Part shown: in pieces, positions 32,928 to 43,707 of the stretch
Numbering within the stretch: position 1 is the first letter of the stretch
How the letters are laid out: every line of letters starts with the position of its first letter
NCBI GenBank assembly: GCA_026315105.1
Contig: CM048746.1
Span: 144,752,730 to 144,816,729 of the forward strand
Direction of reading: 5' to 3'
Length of the DNA stretch: 64,000 bases
Source of the DNA: Locusta migratoria
Lineage: Eukaryota > Arthropoda > Insecta > Orthoptera > Acrididae
Program-made: the position numbers and the translations under genes
The notes under the pieces: model-generated
Seen by the model: the letters and a program-made list of their open reading frames with translations, nothing else
What the model was told of the DNA's origin: nothing
Databases searched by the model: none

Positions 32928-33018
32928 CATCATGGAGTGGTAGGCGCTCGAATGCGCCCTACTGCGGAGCGCGCGACTGATCGCCGTTGGAAGTTCGCGA
33001 CTCCTCCCTCGGCCATCG

Positions 33019-33054
<36 letters not shown>

Positions 33055-33150
33055 CGTCTTTAGCATTAGTTAGTTTAAATTGTTTATCAACCTAGGGAAT
33101 GATAACTGCAGCAGTTAAGTCCCTTAGATTTACAAACATTTTAACACATC
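32928..33150 (+). mobile_element. SINE family B with expanded GT tract
   Basis: Head 'ATCATGGAGTGGTAGGCGCT', variable arm CTACTGCGGAGCGCGCG, B box damaged (AAGTTCGCGACTCC). The GTGTGT of the body has expanded to a 31 bp GT run (33022-33052). Tail 'ACAAACATTTTAACACATC'. Confidence 0.78.
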
Positions 33151-33360
33151 AGTTTGCGCATATTTATACTACGTGCTCGGACATATGAGGCCCGGTAAAG
33201 AAACATTCTAATCCATTTGCACTGCTCCCAAATAAGACGAAAGACGCACTTATTCTCAGTTTAGTTTGAAGAAATAAGCAGCGGTGTCCTAGAAAGGCAA
33301 ACGTTGATTTTGAGGCTGCTGTGTTTCTGGCCTTAGCCAAGGTTTCTCCGGAAGTGAAAT

Positions 33361-34248
33361 AAGTGATCAAAAGTATCCAGACACCCTTCTGCGACGTACT
33401 GTCAGATACTGCACATCAGCGACTTCATTTGTCATTAGATTTCGCGATACAGCGGAATGGGGCATTCTTGAAACGTGGTTGGGTTATTGGGTCACTTGTG
33501 TCAGATGTCAGTAGGCGAGATTTCCACATTTCTGAGATTTCCTTGGTATACTGTGATAGTGAAGTGGAAATGTTAAGATATACTCAAAGTACGAAATAGT
33601 ACAGGTCGAACTTGTCTGTTTACTGACAGAGATCGCCGGCAGCTGAAATAGGCCGTAGAGTGTAATAAGCAGGCATCTATCCCGACCATCATATACGAAT
33701 TCGAAACTGCATGGGGATCCACTCGAAGTACTACGACAGGCGCGACGTGAGAAAACTTGCATATCAGCCGGCCGCCGTGGCCGAGGAGACTGAGGCGCTC
33801 CAGTCACGGTCTGCACGGCCACTACGGTCGGGGGTTTGAATCCCCCCTCGGGCATGGATATTTGTGCCGTCCTTAGAATAAGGTAGTTGATACGTAGTTT
33901 GTAATTTTAGGAACTGATGACCCCGTAGTTAAGTCCCATAAGCTTAACAAACATTTTTTGAACTTGCATATCAGGGTCGATCGACTGCACATAACCCTTA
34001 CATCGGACTGCTCACTGCTAGAGGACGCTTCTCTTGGTGTAATGAGCGTAAACACTGGATGATTGAACAGTGGAAAAACGTTGTGTGGAGAGACGAATCA
34101 CGGTACACTATGTGCCGATTCGATTGAAGGTTTTGGGTATGGCGAATGTCCGGTGAACGTCATCTGCCAGCGAGTGTTTTGCCAACAGTAAAATTCGGAG
34201 GTGGTGGTGTTATAGTGCTATAGTGTTTTTCATGAAGGGGGCTTGCAC
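33361..34248 (+). mobile_element. Tc1-like transposon fossil
   Basis: Begins with a Tc1/mariner-type terminal sequence AGTGATCAAAAGTATCCAGA. Broken frames downstream give the DDE-domain text 'WKNVVWRDESRYTM' (34071-34112, second-Asp region), 'RFWVWRMSGERHLP' and 'PTVKFGGGG', all standard in Tc1-like transposases. Stops and frameshifts are frequent. A SINE splits it at 33768-33960, and it is cut off at 34248 where another repeat begins. Confidence 0.78.
33768..33960 (+). mobile_element. SINE family A inside Tc1 fossil, 14 bp target duplication
   Basis: Full-length copy starting CCGGCCGCCGTGGCCGAG, exactly bounded by AACTTGCATATCAG at 33754-33767 and 33961-33974. It post-dates the transposon. 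Confidence 0.96.
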
Positions 34249-35156
34249 CTGCGAGGGTGAAGAGTTTAAAATAGGGAAAAAAATTTTAAAACTCACAACC
34301 ACCAGCTGCGAACCATATTCCTAAACATGCAAAACCACTGGAGCTGTGATTGCTAATGTTTGACTCGTTTTCTAGTGGATGATATCAGACGTTCGCAGCT
34401 TCCTTCCCTGCATATGATTAACAAACAATTCACAATAAAGTAAGTTCATGTGAGAAAAATGGTGTACTAACTACTATTTTTGAAAACACGTGGAAGTTCA
34501 CTTCATATTGTTTACTACACCATATTAAAACCCTGTGGCTGTACATCGACACATTTATCAAATAAAGTTACAGCTCGTGAGCCCCCAGACAAAGTGAATA
34601 TTTGTCGCAAATTGTTTTCACACCATGTGCCTGTCTCAAACACCGTTTATGTTCATGCCTATGCGACGACACGTGTTACATTAACAAAAATAATTTAGTG
34701 CGTTGCACACCTTGTTCCACCGGCTAAATATTCGCAACACACAGTAGCACTCGATACAACTTGGTGCAGTCTACGACGAGCAACCACACTTGACAATTGC
34801 CACACAAAAATCTATAGCCTCCACCTGGAGATCCACATGCTGACTGATGTAGAGCGACGCCGCGCCCGGCCAGCTACACCACTCGCTCCCGCGCGCGCGC
34901 GCGCGCCAGAAGCCCAGCTGCCGAGTTTTTTCCCTACGTCATCAACTTCCCCATGTGAGCTGTTCTAACCGATTTGCCAACGTACAGCGCTCAGCCAATA
35001 CATTTCTAAAATTTACTTCAAATCAAAATCATTACACTACACATTAAACAAATATCTTCTTACGTTTTTATATTAGTATAAACATCCTTTGTACTATTTA
35101 TTATAATCGTGCAATATCTTACATCATAGATAAGTGATTTAACTGAATATTTCAAG
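34249..35156 (+). repeat. 0.9 kb dispersed repeat, copy 1
   Basis: Matches 58603-59570 in inverted orientation over its whole length (shared landmarks: GCGAGGGTGAA, CTCACAACCACCAGCTGCGA, ACGTGGAAGTTCACTT, GTGAGCCCCCAGACAAAGTG, a CG-dinucleotide run at 34890-34906, TTTGCCAACGTACAGCGCTC, and CTGAATATTTCAAG at the end). It directly abuts the Tc1 fossil on the left and a family B SINE head on the right. No protein motif. Family unknown; an LTR or non-autonomous element are both possible. Confidence 0.85.
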
Positions 35157-35157
35157 A

Positions 35158-35207
35158 TCCAAGCTCCGCAGGGAGACGCTTTAGACTGCTTGGCTACCCC
35201 ACCGTGG
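35158..35207 (-). mobile_element. SINE family B head fragment
   Basis: Minus strand: CACGGTGGGGTAGCCAAGCA, GTCTAAAGCGTCTCCCTGCG. Only the first ~50 bp of the family remain. Confidence 0.65.
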
Positions 35208-35209
35208 TG

Positions 35210-36232
35210 GGCTTTGTGCCAGGAATGGAAAACGGCATCATGTGTCATCCATTGTCACAATGTATGAACAGAATGTCCCATCCCTGTCATCACGCGTTAA
35301 CATTGCCTGACAACTAGAGAGCCTCTGAAGGAACAGAGTGGCTAACCGGCCGGTGTCCGCCATGCTTTTACCAGACTAAGAGCGAGACGAGCTCTTACAT
35401 AGCGACCCAGGCAGAAAAGCAGCCACTTAACGATCGAAAAAACCCATCACTTCCACCCACGACACAGAAGCACATCTTCTAGCTTACTAATCATTATGTG
35501 GTTAAAGAAATGCCATTCATCTGTGTTAATACAGGCCTTATAAATGTGTCTCCTGAACAGTTTCTATGACTGTCGAATGTTAATCCCATATTATATAATT
35601 TCGACTGTTGGCAGTTGATTAATATGAAATAGAGATACTCCATGTTATGTATCTAAATGAAAGAAATGCTATTTCAGAATTATCTGTCTGAATATCCATA
35701 GCCGAAATTAGTAAAATGTTATCGCTTTCTGCCCCGATACAATGCATTTTAAGTGTGCTGTCGATCTTATAACATTTTCCTACACTGGGAAATACCAAAA
35801 AGTCATTCTGTAGATAATTTTAGGGACAGGGTATCACAGAAAATTGTAAAAAATATCGATACTATGTCTAATGAAACAGCAGATACAGACTCAATATAGG
35901 TAACTGAATATCTACAACGAGTCAACAGTTCGCCCCCCCTCTCTTTCTCATGTCACATTCCGTAACCAATTATATGTTTGTTAATAGTCAACAATACACT
36001 GCCAAGGAGGAGGTATCGTAGCAATGTTAAAACATACCTTGTAGCACGACATAAAGACCAGAACGGTAGCAAATACTGCTTAAAACAATTACCGCTTATC
36101 GAATTCAAACTCCCATCCTTCACATTATCAATTCAGTACGCAACCACCACACCACGCAGAATTTCACAGGCAGTAATTTCGTCAATGCCTTTCTTGCTTT
36201 ATATAAGTCCCCTTCACGGTTCACGCTTTCTC
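35210..36232. other. Gene-free stretch
   Basis: No recognised feature; the frame at 35978-36283 runs into the family D repeat and is not supported. Confidence 0.45.
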
Positions 36233-36738
36233 GGTTGGTCTTGCATGGTTCGCAGGAGAGCTTCTGTGAAGTTTGGAAAGTAGGAGGCGAGGTACTGGCG
36301 GAAGTAAAGTTGTGAGGCGGCATCGTGAGTCGTGTCGGGATAGCACAGTCGGTAGTGCGCTTGCCCGCGAAAGGCAAAGGTGCCTGGTTCGAGTCCCGGT
36401 TACGGCACACAATTCTAATCTGCCAGGAAGTTTCATATCAGCGCACACTCCGCTGCAGAGTGAAAGTTTCATTCTGGAAACATCCCTAAGGCTGTGGCTA
36501 AGCCATGTCTCCACCATATCCTTTCTTCCAGGAGTTCTGGTCTTGCATGGCTCGCAGGAGAGCTTCTGTGATGTTTGGAAAGTAGGAGGCGAGGTACTGG
36601 CGGAAGTTAAGTTGTGCGGCGGCATCGTGAGTCGTGTCGGGATAGCACAGTCGGTAGTGCGCTTGCCCGCGAAAGCAAAGTTTCCATGTTCGAGTCCCGG
36701 TTCCGGCGCACAATTTTAATCTGCCAGGAAGTTTCAAG
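36233..36738 (+). repeat. Family D repeat, 1.7 tandem units of 302 bp
   Basis: Direct repeat with period 302 bp (TCTTGCATGG at 36239 and 36541). Each unit contains 'GCAGGAGAGCTTCTGTG', 'GGAGGCGAGGTACTGGCGG', and a tRNA-like core: GTGTCGGGATAGCACAGTCG, GCTTGCCCGCGAAAGGC, B box GGTTCGAGTCCCGG. It then has 'AATCTGCCAGGAAGTTTC', and the linker 'CTCCGCTGCAGAGTGAAAGT' leads into the next unit. Other units: 22540, 47553, 63857. Confidence 0.9.
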
Positions 36739-36989
36739 ATGTATTTTAATTATCATCGTTTTAAAAAAAGTTATCTGATTATGATGTATCGAAACGCGTA
36801 ATATAAAATAAAAACAGAGCGAACAAGACATTTCAAAAAAATTTTATGCATGAACCTTATTCTTACCTTTGCGGAGCTCGCGGTCCTTATATTTCGTAAA
36901 GTATTTTTGAAACCAACCAAATGGAATAAAATTATGTGCACCATAGTTTCCTTTTAAATTTAACGAAACTCTTGGGTAACAAAGAAACT

Positions 36990-37520
36990 AAATTTATTTA
37001 CTTTGTACTATTATTTTGTGTCAAATTGAGAGGTAATTGGTTAACCAACACAGTTTTATTTACGTAGTGCATCAGTATGAAGTGAAATTCTACTCGTTGT
37101 GGAGATGAGATTTTTAGTAGCAGTAATTTAGCAGTAAATTGAGAGAGAGCTGTAATGAGCGGGACAAAGGAGCTCATTGCTAATTAACCGGTCCCATGAT
37201 GGAGGGGGAGGGGGTAGGAGTTAGGGCGGAGCACTCCAAGCAGGAGGCAGTCTGTACTGAGTGTACCTTTGTGTCAACAATAAACGTGTTCTAAGTGTTA
37301 AGTGTTGTGCTCTATTAATAACCAGCCTTCGAATTCCGGACCACCTGCAACGTGACAATGAGTAATGTAATATGTAATATTTGTAGAAGATATAATGTGA
37401 TTTACATATCTTATAAATTTTAATGACCGAAATTGAGTCTATCAATGTATATGACTTTAATGATCGTACCTGTACACTCCTTTCAGTTGCAGTTGCAGGA
37501 TTAATGTTTTTTATTTTTAC
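36990..37520 (+). repeat. Repeat R, interrupted copy
   Basis: Shares 'GGTTAACCAACAC', 'TAGTGCATCAGTATGAAGT', 'TGTGGAGATGAGATTTTTA', 'AGCAGTAAATTGAGAGAG' and (37425-37520) 'ACTTTAATGATCGTACCTG' with 39420-39520 and 40530-41230. Between the two shared pieces, 37220-37320 carries AACAATAAACGTGTTCTAAG, a polyadenylation-like stretch that might be an LTR R region. The tandem-monomer element at 37521 is inserted in this repeat. Confidence 0.6.
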
Positions 37521-38897
37521 ACTAGCTGAACCCCCGCTGCTTCGCATGCGTAGGCTGGTTGGTCTGCACCAGTTGTTTCTTTTTAATCCTGATGAAGAAT
37601 CCATATCTTAAGTTTCGTAGTTATAGCATGAAATTTGAGTTAACAGCACCATATTTTTGAAAATCAATTTTTGCATCTCGTATTTCACCCCCTTATTAGT
37701 CGAATTTCCAAAAATACCGAAACACGTGTCTTTTAAATTCGAACCCCGAATCCAAATCCGAAAATTTGTAATTTTACCTTCAAAATTGCCTAAATAGCAA
37801 CAGATTTTCTAAAAACACCCCACTCCAATTTAATCCCCTTGATGGTTGAATTTCCAAAAATACCGACACACGTATTTTTTAAATCATAACGAACAATACA
37901 AATACCAATTTTTGTAGCTATAGCTTCAAAATTGTCTTGACAACAAAGTGTTTTCGAAAAGAATTTTTGATCCCCTCTTTTACCCCCTTAGTTTTTGAAT
38001 TTCGAAAAATACCGAAACTCGTGTCTTTTTAATCCTGATCAAGAGTCCATATCCTAAGTTTCGTAGTTATAGCTTGAAATTTGAGTTAACAGCAACTTAG
38101 TTTTGAAAATCAATTTTTTGCGTCCTCTATTTTACCCCCTTATTGGTTGAATTTCAAAAAATGCCGAGACATGTGTCTTTTCAATTCGAACCCCGAATCT
38201 AAATCCGAAAAATTGTAGTTCTAACTTCAAAATTGCCTAAATAACAACATATTTTCGAAAAACACCCCCTCTCCAATTTAACCCCCTTTATGGTTGAATT
38301 TCCAAAAATACCGAAACACGTGTTTTTTAACGTCTAACCAGCTATACAAATATCAATTTATGCAGTTCTAGCTTCAAAATTATATCAATAGCAACGTGTT
38401 TTCAAAAAGAATTTTTGATCCTCTATGTAACCCTCTTACTTGTTGAATTTCGAAAAATATTAAAAATCATGGATTTTCAATCCTGATCAAGACTCCATAT
38501 CCGAAGTTTCGTAGTTGTAGCTTAAAATTTGAGTTAACAGTAACGTATTTTTCTAAATCAATTTTTTGCGTCACCTATTTTACCCCCTTATTTCTCGAAT
38601 TTCAAAAAATGCCGAAACACGTGTCTTTTAAATTCGAACCCTGAATTAAAATCCGTAATTTTGTTGTTCTAGCTTCAAAATTGCCTAAATAGCTACGTAT
38701 TAAAAAAAACGTTTCATCCCCTATTTCACCCCCTTACGGGCGGAATATCGAAAAATCGCTTCTTAAATGACGCGTACAGAGTAACATCAACACCCTCCAC
38801 AAATTTCAAGTTTCTATCTTCAGTGGTTTGGGCTGGGCGATGATGAGTCAGTCAGTCAGTCAGTCAATCGGGACACTTCCTTTTATATATAAAGATT
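37521..38897 (+). mobile_element. Tandem-monomer element, three ~448 bp units
   Basis: Starts ACTAGCTGAACCCCCGCTGC and ends with an AGTC tetranucleotide run (38845-38866) and 'CACTTCCTTTTATATATAA'. The body is three direct repeats with period about 448 bp ('AATCCTGATGAAGAATCCAT' at 37584, with related text at 38030 and 38480). Within each monomer a sub-repeat 'ACCCCCTTATTGGTTGAATT' recurs. No open frame spans it. Its two end signatures occur on many arthropod repeats of unsettled class; a related end is at 63455-63486 here. Confidence 0.7.
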
Positions 38898-39516
38898 AAA
38901 TAGGACTGTAGGCCTTAGCATGTGGTATGAAATAGAACTGTTGCCTGTTCCTAACGAAGTCGTATTGGCAAACGGACTGAAAGAAAGAGAGGGAAATACG
39001 GAAAAATAACTTTGCCATAAGTAATACTTTCACGACTGTCAATACCCTGATGTTCTCCAAAGTTATTCAAAGAAACAACATGTAAGATTGCTACAGTAAA
39101 CCGTGCACGACGTGCTTGAGCATTATCATTTTTCTTTATACTAAAATTCGAAGTACCTCTTACCAAAACAAAGTTCCGTTCAGTATTGCCTAATATTCTA
39201 TTATTTTAGTCTTGACAGTATTTTTGTTAGTAGAATCATCACTATGACATTTTCAATCAACTTATACACAGTAAAGTGAAAGCGACTCCAACGACGAAAA
39301 TTCCGCGGCATATCCAGACCTGGCCACTGTAGCATCCCTTTCTAACTAACTGCGTTAAAGAAACGAGGAATTGTTAAATGTAATTTACGTGAACTTTATT
39401 CTTAGTTTTGTGTAAAACTAAGATTTGAATGAGAATGAGCGAACTTGAGTTTAACGCTGTATATGCCTTTAATGATCACATCTTGACACTCCTTTAAGTT
39501 GCAGTTAGAGGCTTAA
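38898..39516 (+). repeat. Repeat R, copy 1
   Basis: Order: 'TTGGCAAACGGACTGAAAGA', 'TGCCATAAGTAATACTTTC', 'TGTTCTCCAAAGTTATTCAA', 'GCTTGAGCATTATCATTTTT', 'GTAGAATCATCACTATGACA', 'GTGAACTTTATTCTTAG', 'TTTAATGATCACATCTTGAC'. The same order recurs at 40007-40520. Non-coding. Confidence 0.8.
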
Positions 39517-39833
39517 TTTTTTTTTTTTTTTTTTTAAAGGTAAAGCAGTCAACAATCCGAAGATTGGTTTGAACACCACAGTGCCTTACTAGGCATAGTC
39601 CTGTTTGTAGGTGGTATGCCCTTGCCTTCCTCCGACCTTCGAACTGACTAACCCAGCCAGTTATAGGGGGACCTACAGTTTAACGTGGGTTCCGAACCAC
39701 GGTGCTACTCGGTATTTTTCAAATTAGCAACACTGCCAGAGGTGAAAGAAGTGGTAAGTGACAGATAAAAATCCTAGGACCTGGCGGGGATCGAACGCGC
39801 GACCTTCGGATTTGTAATCCGGCATCCGACCAC

Positions 39834-39836
<3 letters not shown>
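39517..39836 (-). mobile_element. SINE family J (tRNA-headed)
   Basis: Minus strand: GGTCGGATGCCGGATTACAA, ATCCGAAGGTCGCGCG, B box GTTCGATCCCCGCC, then 'ATCTGTCACTTACCACTTC' and a long body. It ends in an A run (T tract at 39518-39534). It lies inside repeat R, next to a family G SINE. Confidence 0.78.
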
Positions 39837-39878
<42 letters not shown>

Positions 39879-40006
39879 GGTAGTTCTCTTCGTTGCGGAC
39901 GCTGATCGTTTTTGTTCGAGGTTGTTCGTTGAATATTTGGCTCAGCTTTTTTATTACAGAGGGCGTGGAGCCCTCTGACCGGGCGCGCTGAGCCACGGCG
40001 CCCGGC
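39837..40006 (-). mobile_element. SINE family G with 42 bp T/A tail
   Basis: Minus strand: GCCGGGCGCCGTGGCTCAGC, GGTCAGAGGGCTCCACGCCC, 'GTAATAAAAAAGCTGAGCC', 'TCAACGAACAACCTCGAAC'. It terminates in a 42 bp A tail (plus-strand T run 39836-39877). The length and purity of the tail suggest recent insertion. Confidence 0.82.
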
Positions 40007-40637
40007 AAATCCACAGTGCTACGGAGCCGCACTGCAGTATGAAATCCAACTTTGCCCGTTTCTGACAAAGGCGTCTTGGCAAACGGATTGAAAGAAAGAG
40101 AGGGGGAGCTGGAAGAAATACCTTTGCCATAAGTAATAATCTCACCACTGTTAATACCCTCATGTTCTCCAATGTTATTCAAAGAACCAACTTGTTAAGA
40201 TCGCGACCTGCTTGAGCGCTATTATTCTTCTGTATACTGAAAAGCGAAGTAGCAAAAAAAATTCCGTCCAGTATAGCCTAAGTTTCTATTATTTTAGTCT
40301 TGACAGTATTCTTCTCAGTAGAATCATCACTATGACATTTTCAATCATCTTATACACACTAACGTGAAAGCGACTCCAACGACGAATATTCCGTGGGACC
40401 TCCAGACCTGTTCAATGTTATTGCCACCGTAGCATCCCTATGTAACTAACTGCATTAATGAAACTATTTACGTGAACTTTATTCTTAGTTCTGCGTTGAA
40501 AAAAAAGTACTTTGTACTATTTTTTTCTGGCAAATTCAGTAGTAATAGGTTAACCAACAAGGTATTGGTTTTCCTTTCTTTTTTACGTAGTGCATCAGTA
40601 TGAAGTTCAAGTCTACTCGATTGTAGAGATGCGATTT
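40007..40637 (+). repeat. Repeat R, copy 2
   Basis: Repeats the landmark order of copy 1 ('CAAACGGATTGAAAGAAAGA', 'ATGTTCTCCAATGTTATTCA', 'CTTGAGCGCTATTATTCTTC') and then adds 'AATAGGTTAACCAACAAGG' and 'TAGTGCATCAGTATGAAGTT'. Confidence 0.8.
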
Positions 40638-41230
40638 TTACGACCTGCTTGAGCATTATCATTCTTCTCTATACCAAAAGTTGAAGTAGCTCTTATCAAT
40701 ATATATGTCCAGTGTAGCCTAAGATTCTATTCATTTAGTCTTGTCAGTATTCTTGTTAGTAGAATCACCACTATTAAAACTGACATTTTCAATCAACTTA
40801 TACACAGTAACGCGAAAGCAACTCTAACGACGAAATTTCCATGGCATCTTCAGACCTGTTCAATGCTATTTCCACCGTAGCATCCCTTTCTAGCTAACTG
40901 CCTTAAAGAAACGAGGAATTTTTAAATGTTATTTACGTCAACTTTATTCTTAGTTTTGCATTAAAATTACTTTTTTATTATTATTTTCTGGTAAATTCAG
41001 TGGTAATAGGTTAACCAATTCGGTATTTCTTTTTTTTTTTAATTTTTTACGTATTGCGTCAGTATGAATTGCAAGTCTACTCGGTTGTGGAGATGAGATT
41101 TTTAAGAGCCGTAATTTAGCAGTAAATTGACAGAGAGCTGGGCTGAGCGGGAGAGAAGAGCTCGTTGCTAATTGACCGGTACCATGTTGGAGGGAGAGGG
41201 TGGTGGTAGGAGGGGAGGCAGGACCCATTA
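40638..41230 (+). repeat. Repeat R, copy 3 (tandem with copy 2)
   Basis: Begins again at CGACCTGCTTGAGCATTATC (435 bp after the same landmark at 40203) and runs on to 'GTCAGTATGAATTGCAAG' and 'AGCAGTAAATTGACAGAGAG', matching 37020-37210. Copies 2 and 3 are thus a true tandem; copy 1 is separated only by the two SINEs. Confidence 0.78.
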
Positions 41231-41334
41231 GCAGGGAGCTGTGCAGCCGCCGCCACCTGTTTGAAGTGCGGACTAGCGCCCCACTGCTGGGAAACACGCC
41301 AGTCCCTCGACAGCGCTTCGCTGTGGTTCTCCCG

Positions 41335-42252
41335 GTAGAGCTATGGAGTAAAACAGATGTGATATCTGGCGTTCCCCAGGGAAGCGTTCTCTTCCTTGTG
41401 TTTATAAACGATTTAGGAGACAATCTGAATAGTTCTCTTAGACTGTTAGTGGATAATGCTATCGTTTATCGGTCACTGGAGTCAACAGAGTATGAAAAGC
41501 AACTGCAAAGCGATTTAGACAAGCTCTCTACATGGTGCGAAAATTGGCAATTAACACTAAATAACAAAAAGTGTGAAGTAATACACATGATCACTGAAAG
41601 AATTCTGCTGAATTTCAATACAAGATAAATCAGTCAAAAAGTAAGGTCGTAAATTCTACCAATTACTTAGGAGTTACAATTCCGAACAACTTAGACTGGA
41701 GAGAACAGATAGAAAATATTCTGGAGAGGACGAACCAAAGGTTACGTTTCATTGGCAGAACACCTCGAAGATGCAACAGTTCCACCAAAGAGACTGCCTA
41801 CATCACACTTATGCCTCCTCTCCTGATGTACTGTTTCCCAGTGTGGGGCCCTCACCAGCTGGGACTGACGGAAGACGTTGAGAAGGTTCAGAGAAGGACA
41901 GCTACTTTTGTTTTATCACGTTACACGGGGGGGGGGGGGGGGGGGGCGTTAGGAAATGTTGCACGATTTCAGGTGGAAATCATTAAAAGAACGACGTTAT
42001 TCGTTCCGGCGAGATCTATTTGCGATATTTCAGTCACCGACTTTTACTTCTGAATGTGAAAATATTTTGCTTGCACCCACCTACATAAAGAAACATGACT
42101 ACCCCAATAAAATAAGAGAAATCAGATTGAAAACGAAAGATTTAGGTGTTCTTCCTTCCCGCACGCTATTAGAGAATGGAACGTTAGTAAAAGGTAATGA
42201 AAGTGGTTAATAAACCCTCTGCCAGGCAGTTAAATGTGATTTGCAAAGTATC
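41335..42252 (+). mobile_element. CR1-like LINE, plus strand, with G20 tract
   Basis: Frame 41200-41628 contains 'SKTDVISGVPQGSVLFLVFI' (four residues shorter than the IGPL form elsewhere). The ADD site is changed to LVDN, so the RT was inactive. It also has 'WCENWQLTLNNKKCEVIHM'. Later frames carry 'FPVWGPHQLGLTEDVEKVQR', then after a run of 20 G (41927-41946) 'MLHDFRWKSLKERRYSFRRD ... SECENILLAPT'. The 3' end has CTCTGCCAGGCAGTTAAATG. The 5' end is truncated, joined to repeat R sequence. Confidence 0.85.
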
Positions 42253-42528
42253 TGCCGAAACCTTTGAGTTCAGCTACTTATACTATCAGGGTCATTGCAA
42301 AATTTAGTGATATGCCTATTTTCAATCAGTGCATTCATATGGGATTATATTCTTGGGTAATTCAACATTGAGTAAAAAGTATTCATTGCGCAAAAGCGTC
42401 TAATCACAATAACTGCTGGAGGCCACCCAAGCTCACCCTGCAGACATTTACTTAAGGACATATTTTTGGAAACATTTTTGTTTCATTTATTGGGCAACAA
42501 CACTCTTATTTAAAGTTATATATAAAGA
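42253..42528. other. Spacer with a lone MITE end at 42455-42517
   Basis: 'ATATTTTTGGAAACATTTTT' and 'GGGCAACAACACTCTTATTT' match the outer terminal repeat of the MITE at 19659-20137. Only one end is visible. The remainder is unrecognised. Confidence 0.55.
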
Positions 42529-42563
42529 ACAGTCTAGAGTGCAAAAATTTATTTATTTCTTCC

Positions 42564-42597
42564 TACTAGTTTCGGTCTTCATTTAGACGATCTTCAG
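42564..42597 (-). other. Hammerhead-like motif, left arm of 1.2 kb foldback
   Basis: Minus strand: TTTC CTGAAGA TC GTCT aaatga AGAC C GAAAC TAGTA. Stem II is GTCT/AGAC (4 bp) with unpaired flanks. TTTC before box 1 can pair with GGAA after the last box as stem I. Confidence 0.4.
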
Positions 42598-43301
42598 GAA
42601 ATATAGCTCTGAAATATATCGGCTACATTTAGAGGACTTTCAGCAATATTTATTAGTGTGAAACTTAAACTAAATTAATAAAGATAAATAAAACGATGTT
42701 ATACCCATTGATGTTGTGGAGCTGGCAGGAGACTTGGAGCCTTCTAGTGCGTCACTGATGGCTGGAGGAAGGTTTGCTGCTCTTAAATAGCTGAGGCTCC
42801 GCCCCTTTGCCAGCTCCACCCATCTTTGATAGCCAATGAAAAGACTACATAGATAAATTTAGCTAAAAAATATAAAATTATAATTAGCCACACATTTCTT
42901 TGTCAATGCCGAAAATAAAATAATTATAGTCATTTTTGTGATATTAAAATAAAGATTAAAACATTAAAATACAGACAATAAATTGTATCAGGTTCTTATT
43001 AATATTTTCAAAGATATTCTACAGCGCTGTATGTAATTTTAATGGTATAACAAAATATTAACTATAAAATTTATTTACGATACATGGTAAAAACAATTCA
43101 GGATATGATACCTAGCAGAAAACCCATTGGTTCATTTGTCGTTGAAATTTGTGTAAAGCTATTGTTTTATTGATAACGTATAATTTTATATTTTTTGGCT
43201 AAATTCATTTATGTAGTTTTTTCATTGTCTATCAAAGATGGGTGGAGGTGGCAAAGGGGCGGAGCCTCAGCTATTTAAGAGCAGCAAATCTTGCTCCGGC
43301 C

Positions 43302-43500
43302 AAATGTTTCAAATGTTTGTTAAGCTTATGGGACTTAACTATGGGGTCATCAGTCCCTAAACTTACAAACTACTTATGAACTAGCTAATACTAAGGACAG
43401 CACAAATATCCATGCCCGAGATGGGATTCTAACCCCCGACCGTAGTGGCCGTGCAGACCGTGACTGAAGCGCCTCAATCCCCTCGGCCACCGCGGCCGGC
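43302..43500 (-). mobile_element. SINE family A in foldback arm
   Basis: Reverse-oriented full-length copy. Duplicated TTGCTCC(G/A)GCC at 43291-43301 and 43501-43511. It breaks the right arm of the 1.2 kb foldback, so the foldback is older. Confidence 0.93.
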
Positions 43501-43673
43501 TTGCTCCAGCCAGCAGTGACGCACGTGAAGGCTCCAAGTCTCCTGCCAGCTCAACAACACCAAATGGTATAACGTTGTTTTATTTATCTTTATTAATATA
43601 GTTTATGTTTGACACTAATGTATATTGCTGAAAGTCCTCTAAATGTAACCTATATATTTCAGAGCTATATTTC

Positions 43674-43707
43674 CTGAAGATGGTCTAAAAGAAGTCCGAA
43701 ACTAGTC
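43674..43707 (+). other. Hammerhead-like motif, right arm of 1.2 kb foldback
   Basis: CTGAAGA (43674-43680), T, GGTCT, loop, AGTCC, GAAAC (43698-43702), TAGTC. Stem II has one mismatch. Confidence 0.4.

Noticed and set aside
37221..37611. 127-codon minus frame across 37.2-37.6 kb
   Set aside because: It crosses the boundary between repeat R and the tandem-monomer element, so it cannot be one ancestral gene.
38845..38866. CRISPR-like or regulatory tandem array
   Set aside because: A simple AGTC tetranucleotide run at the end of a transposable element in a eukaryotic genome.
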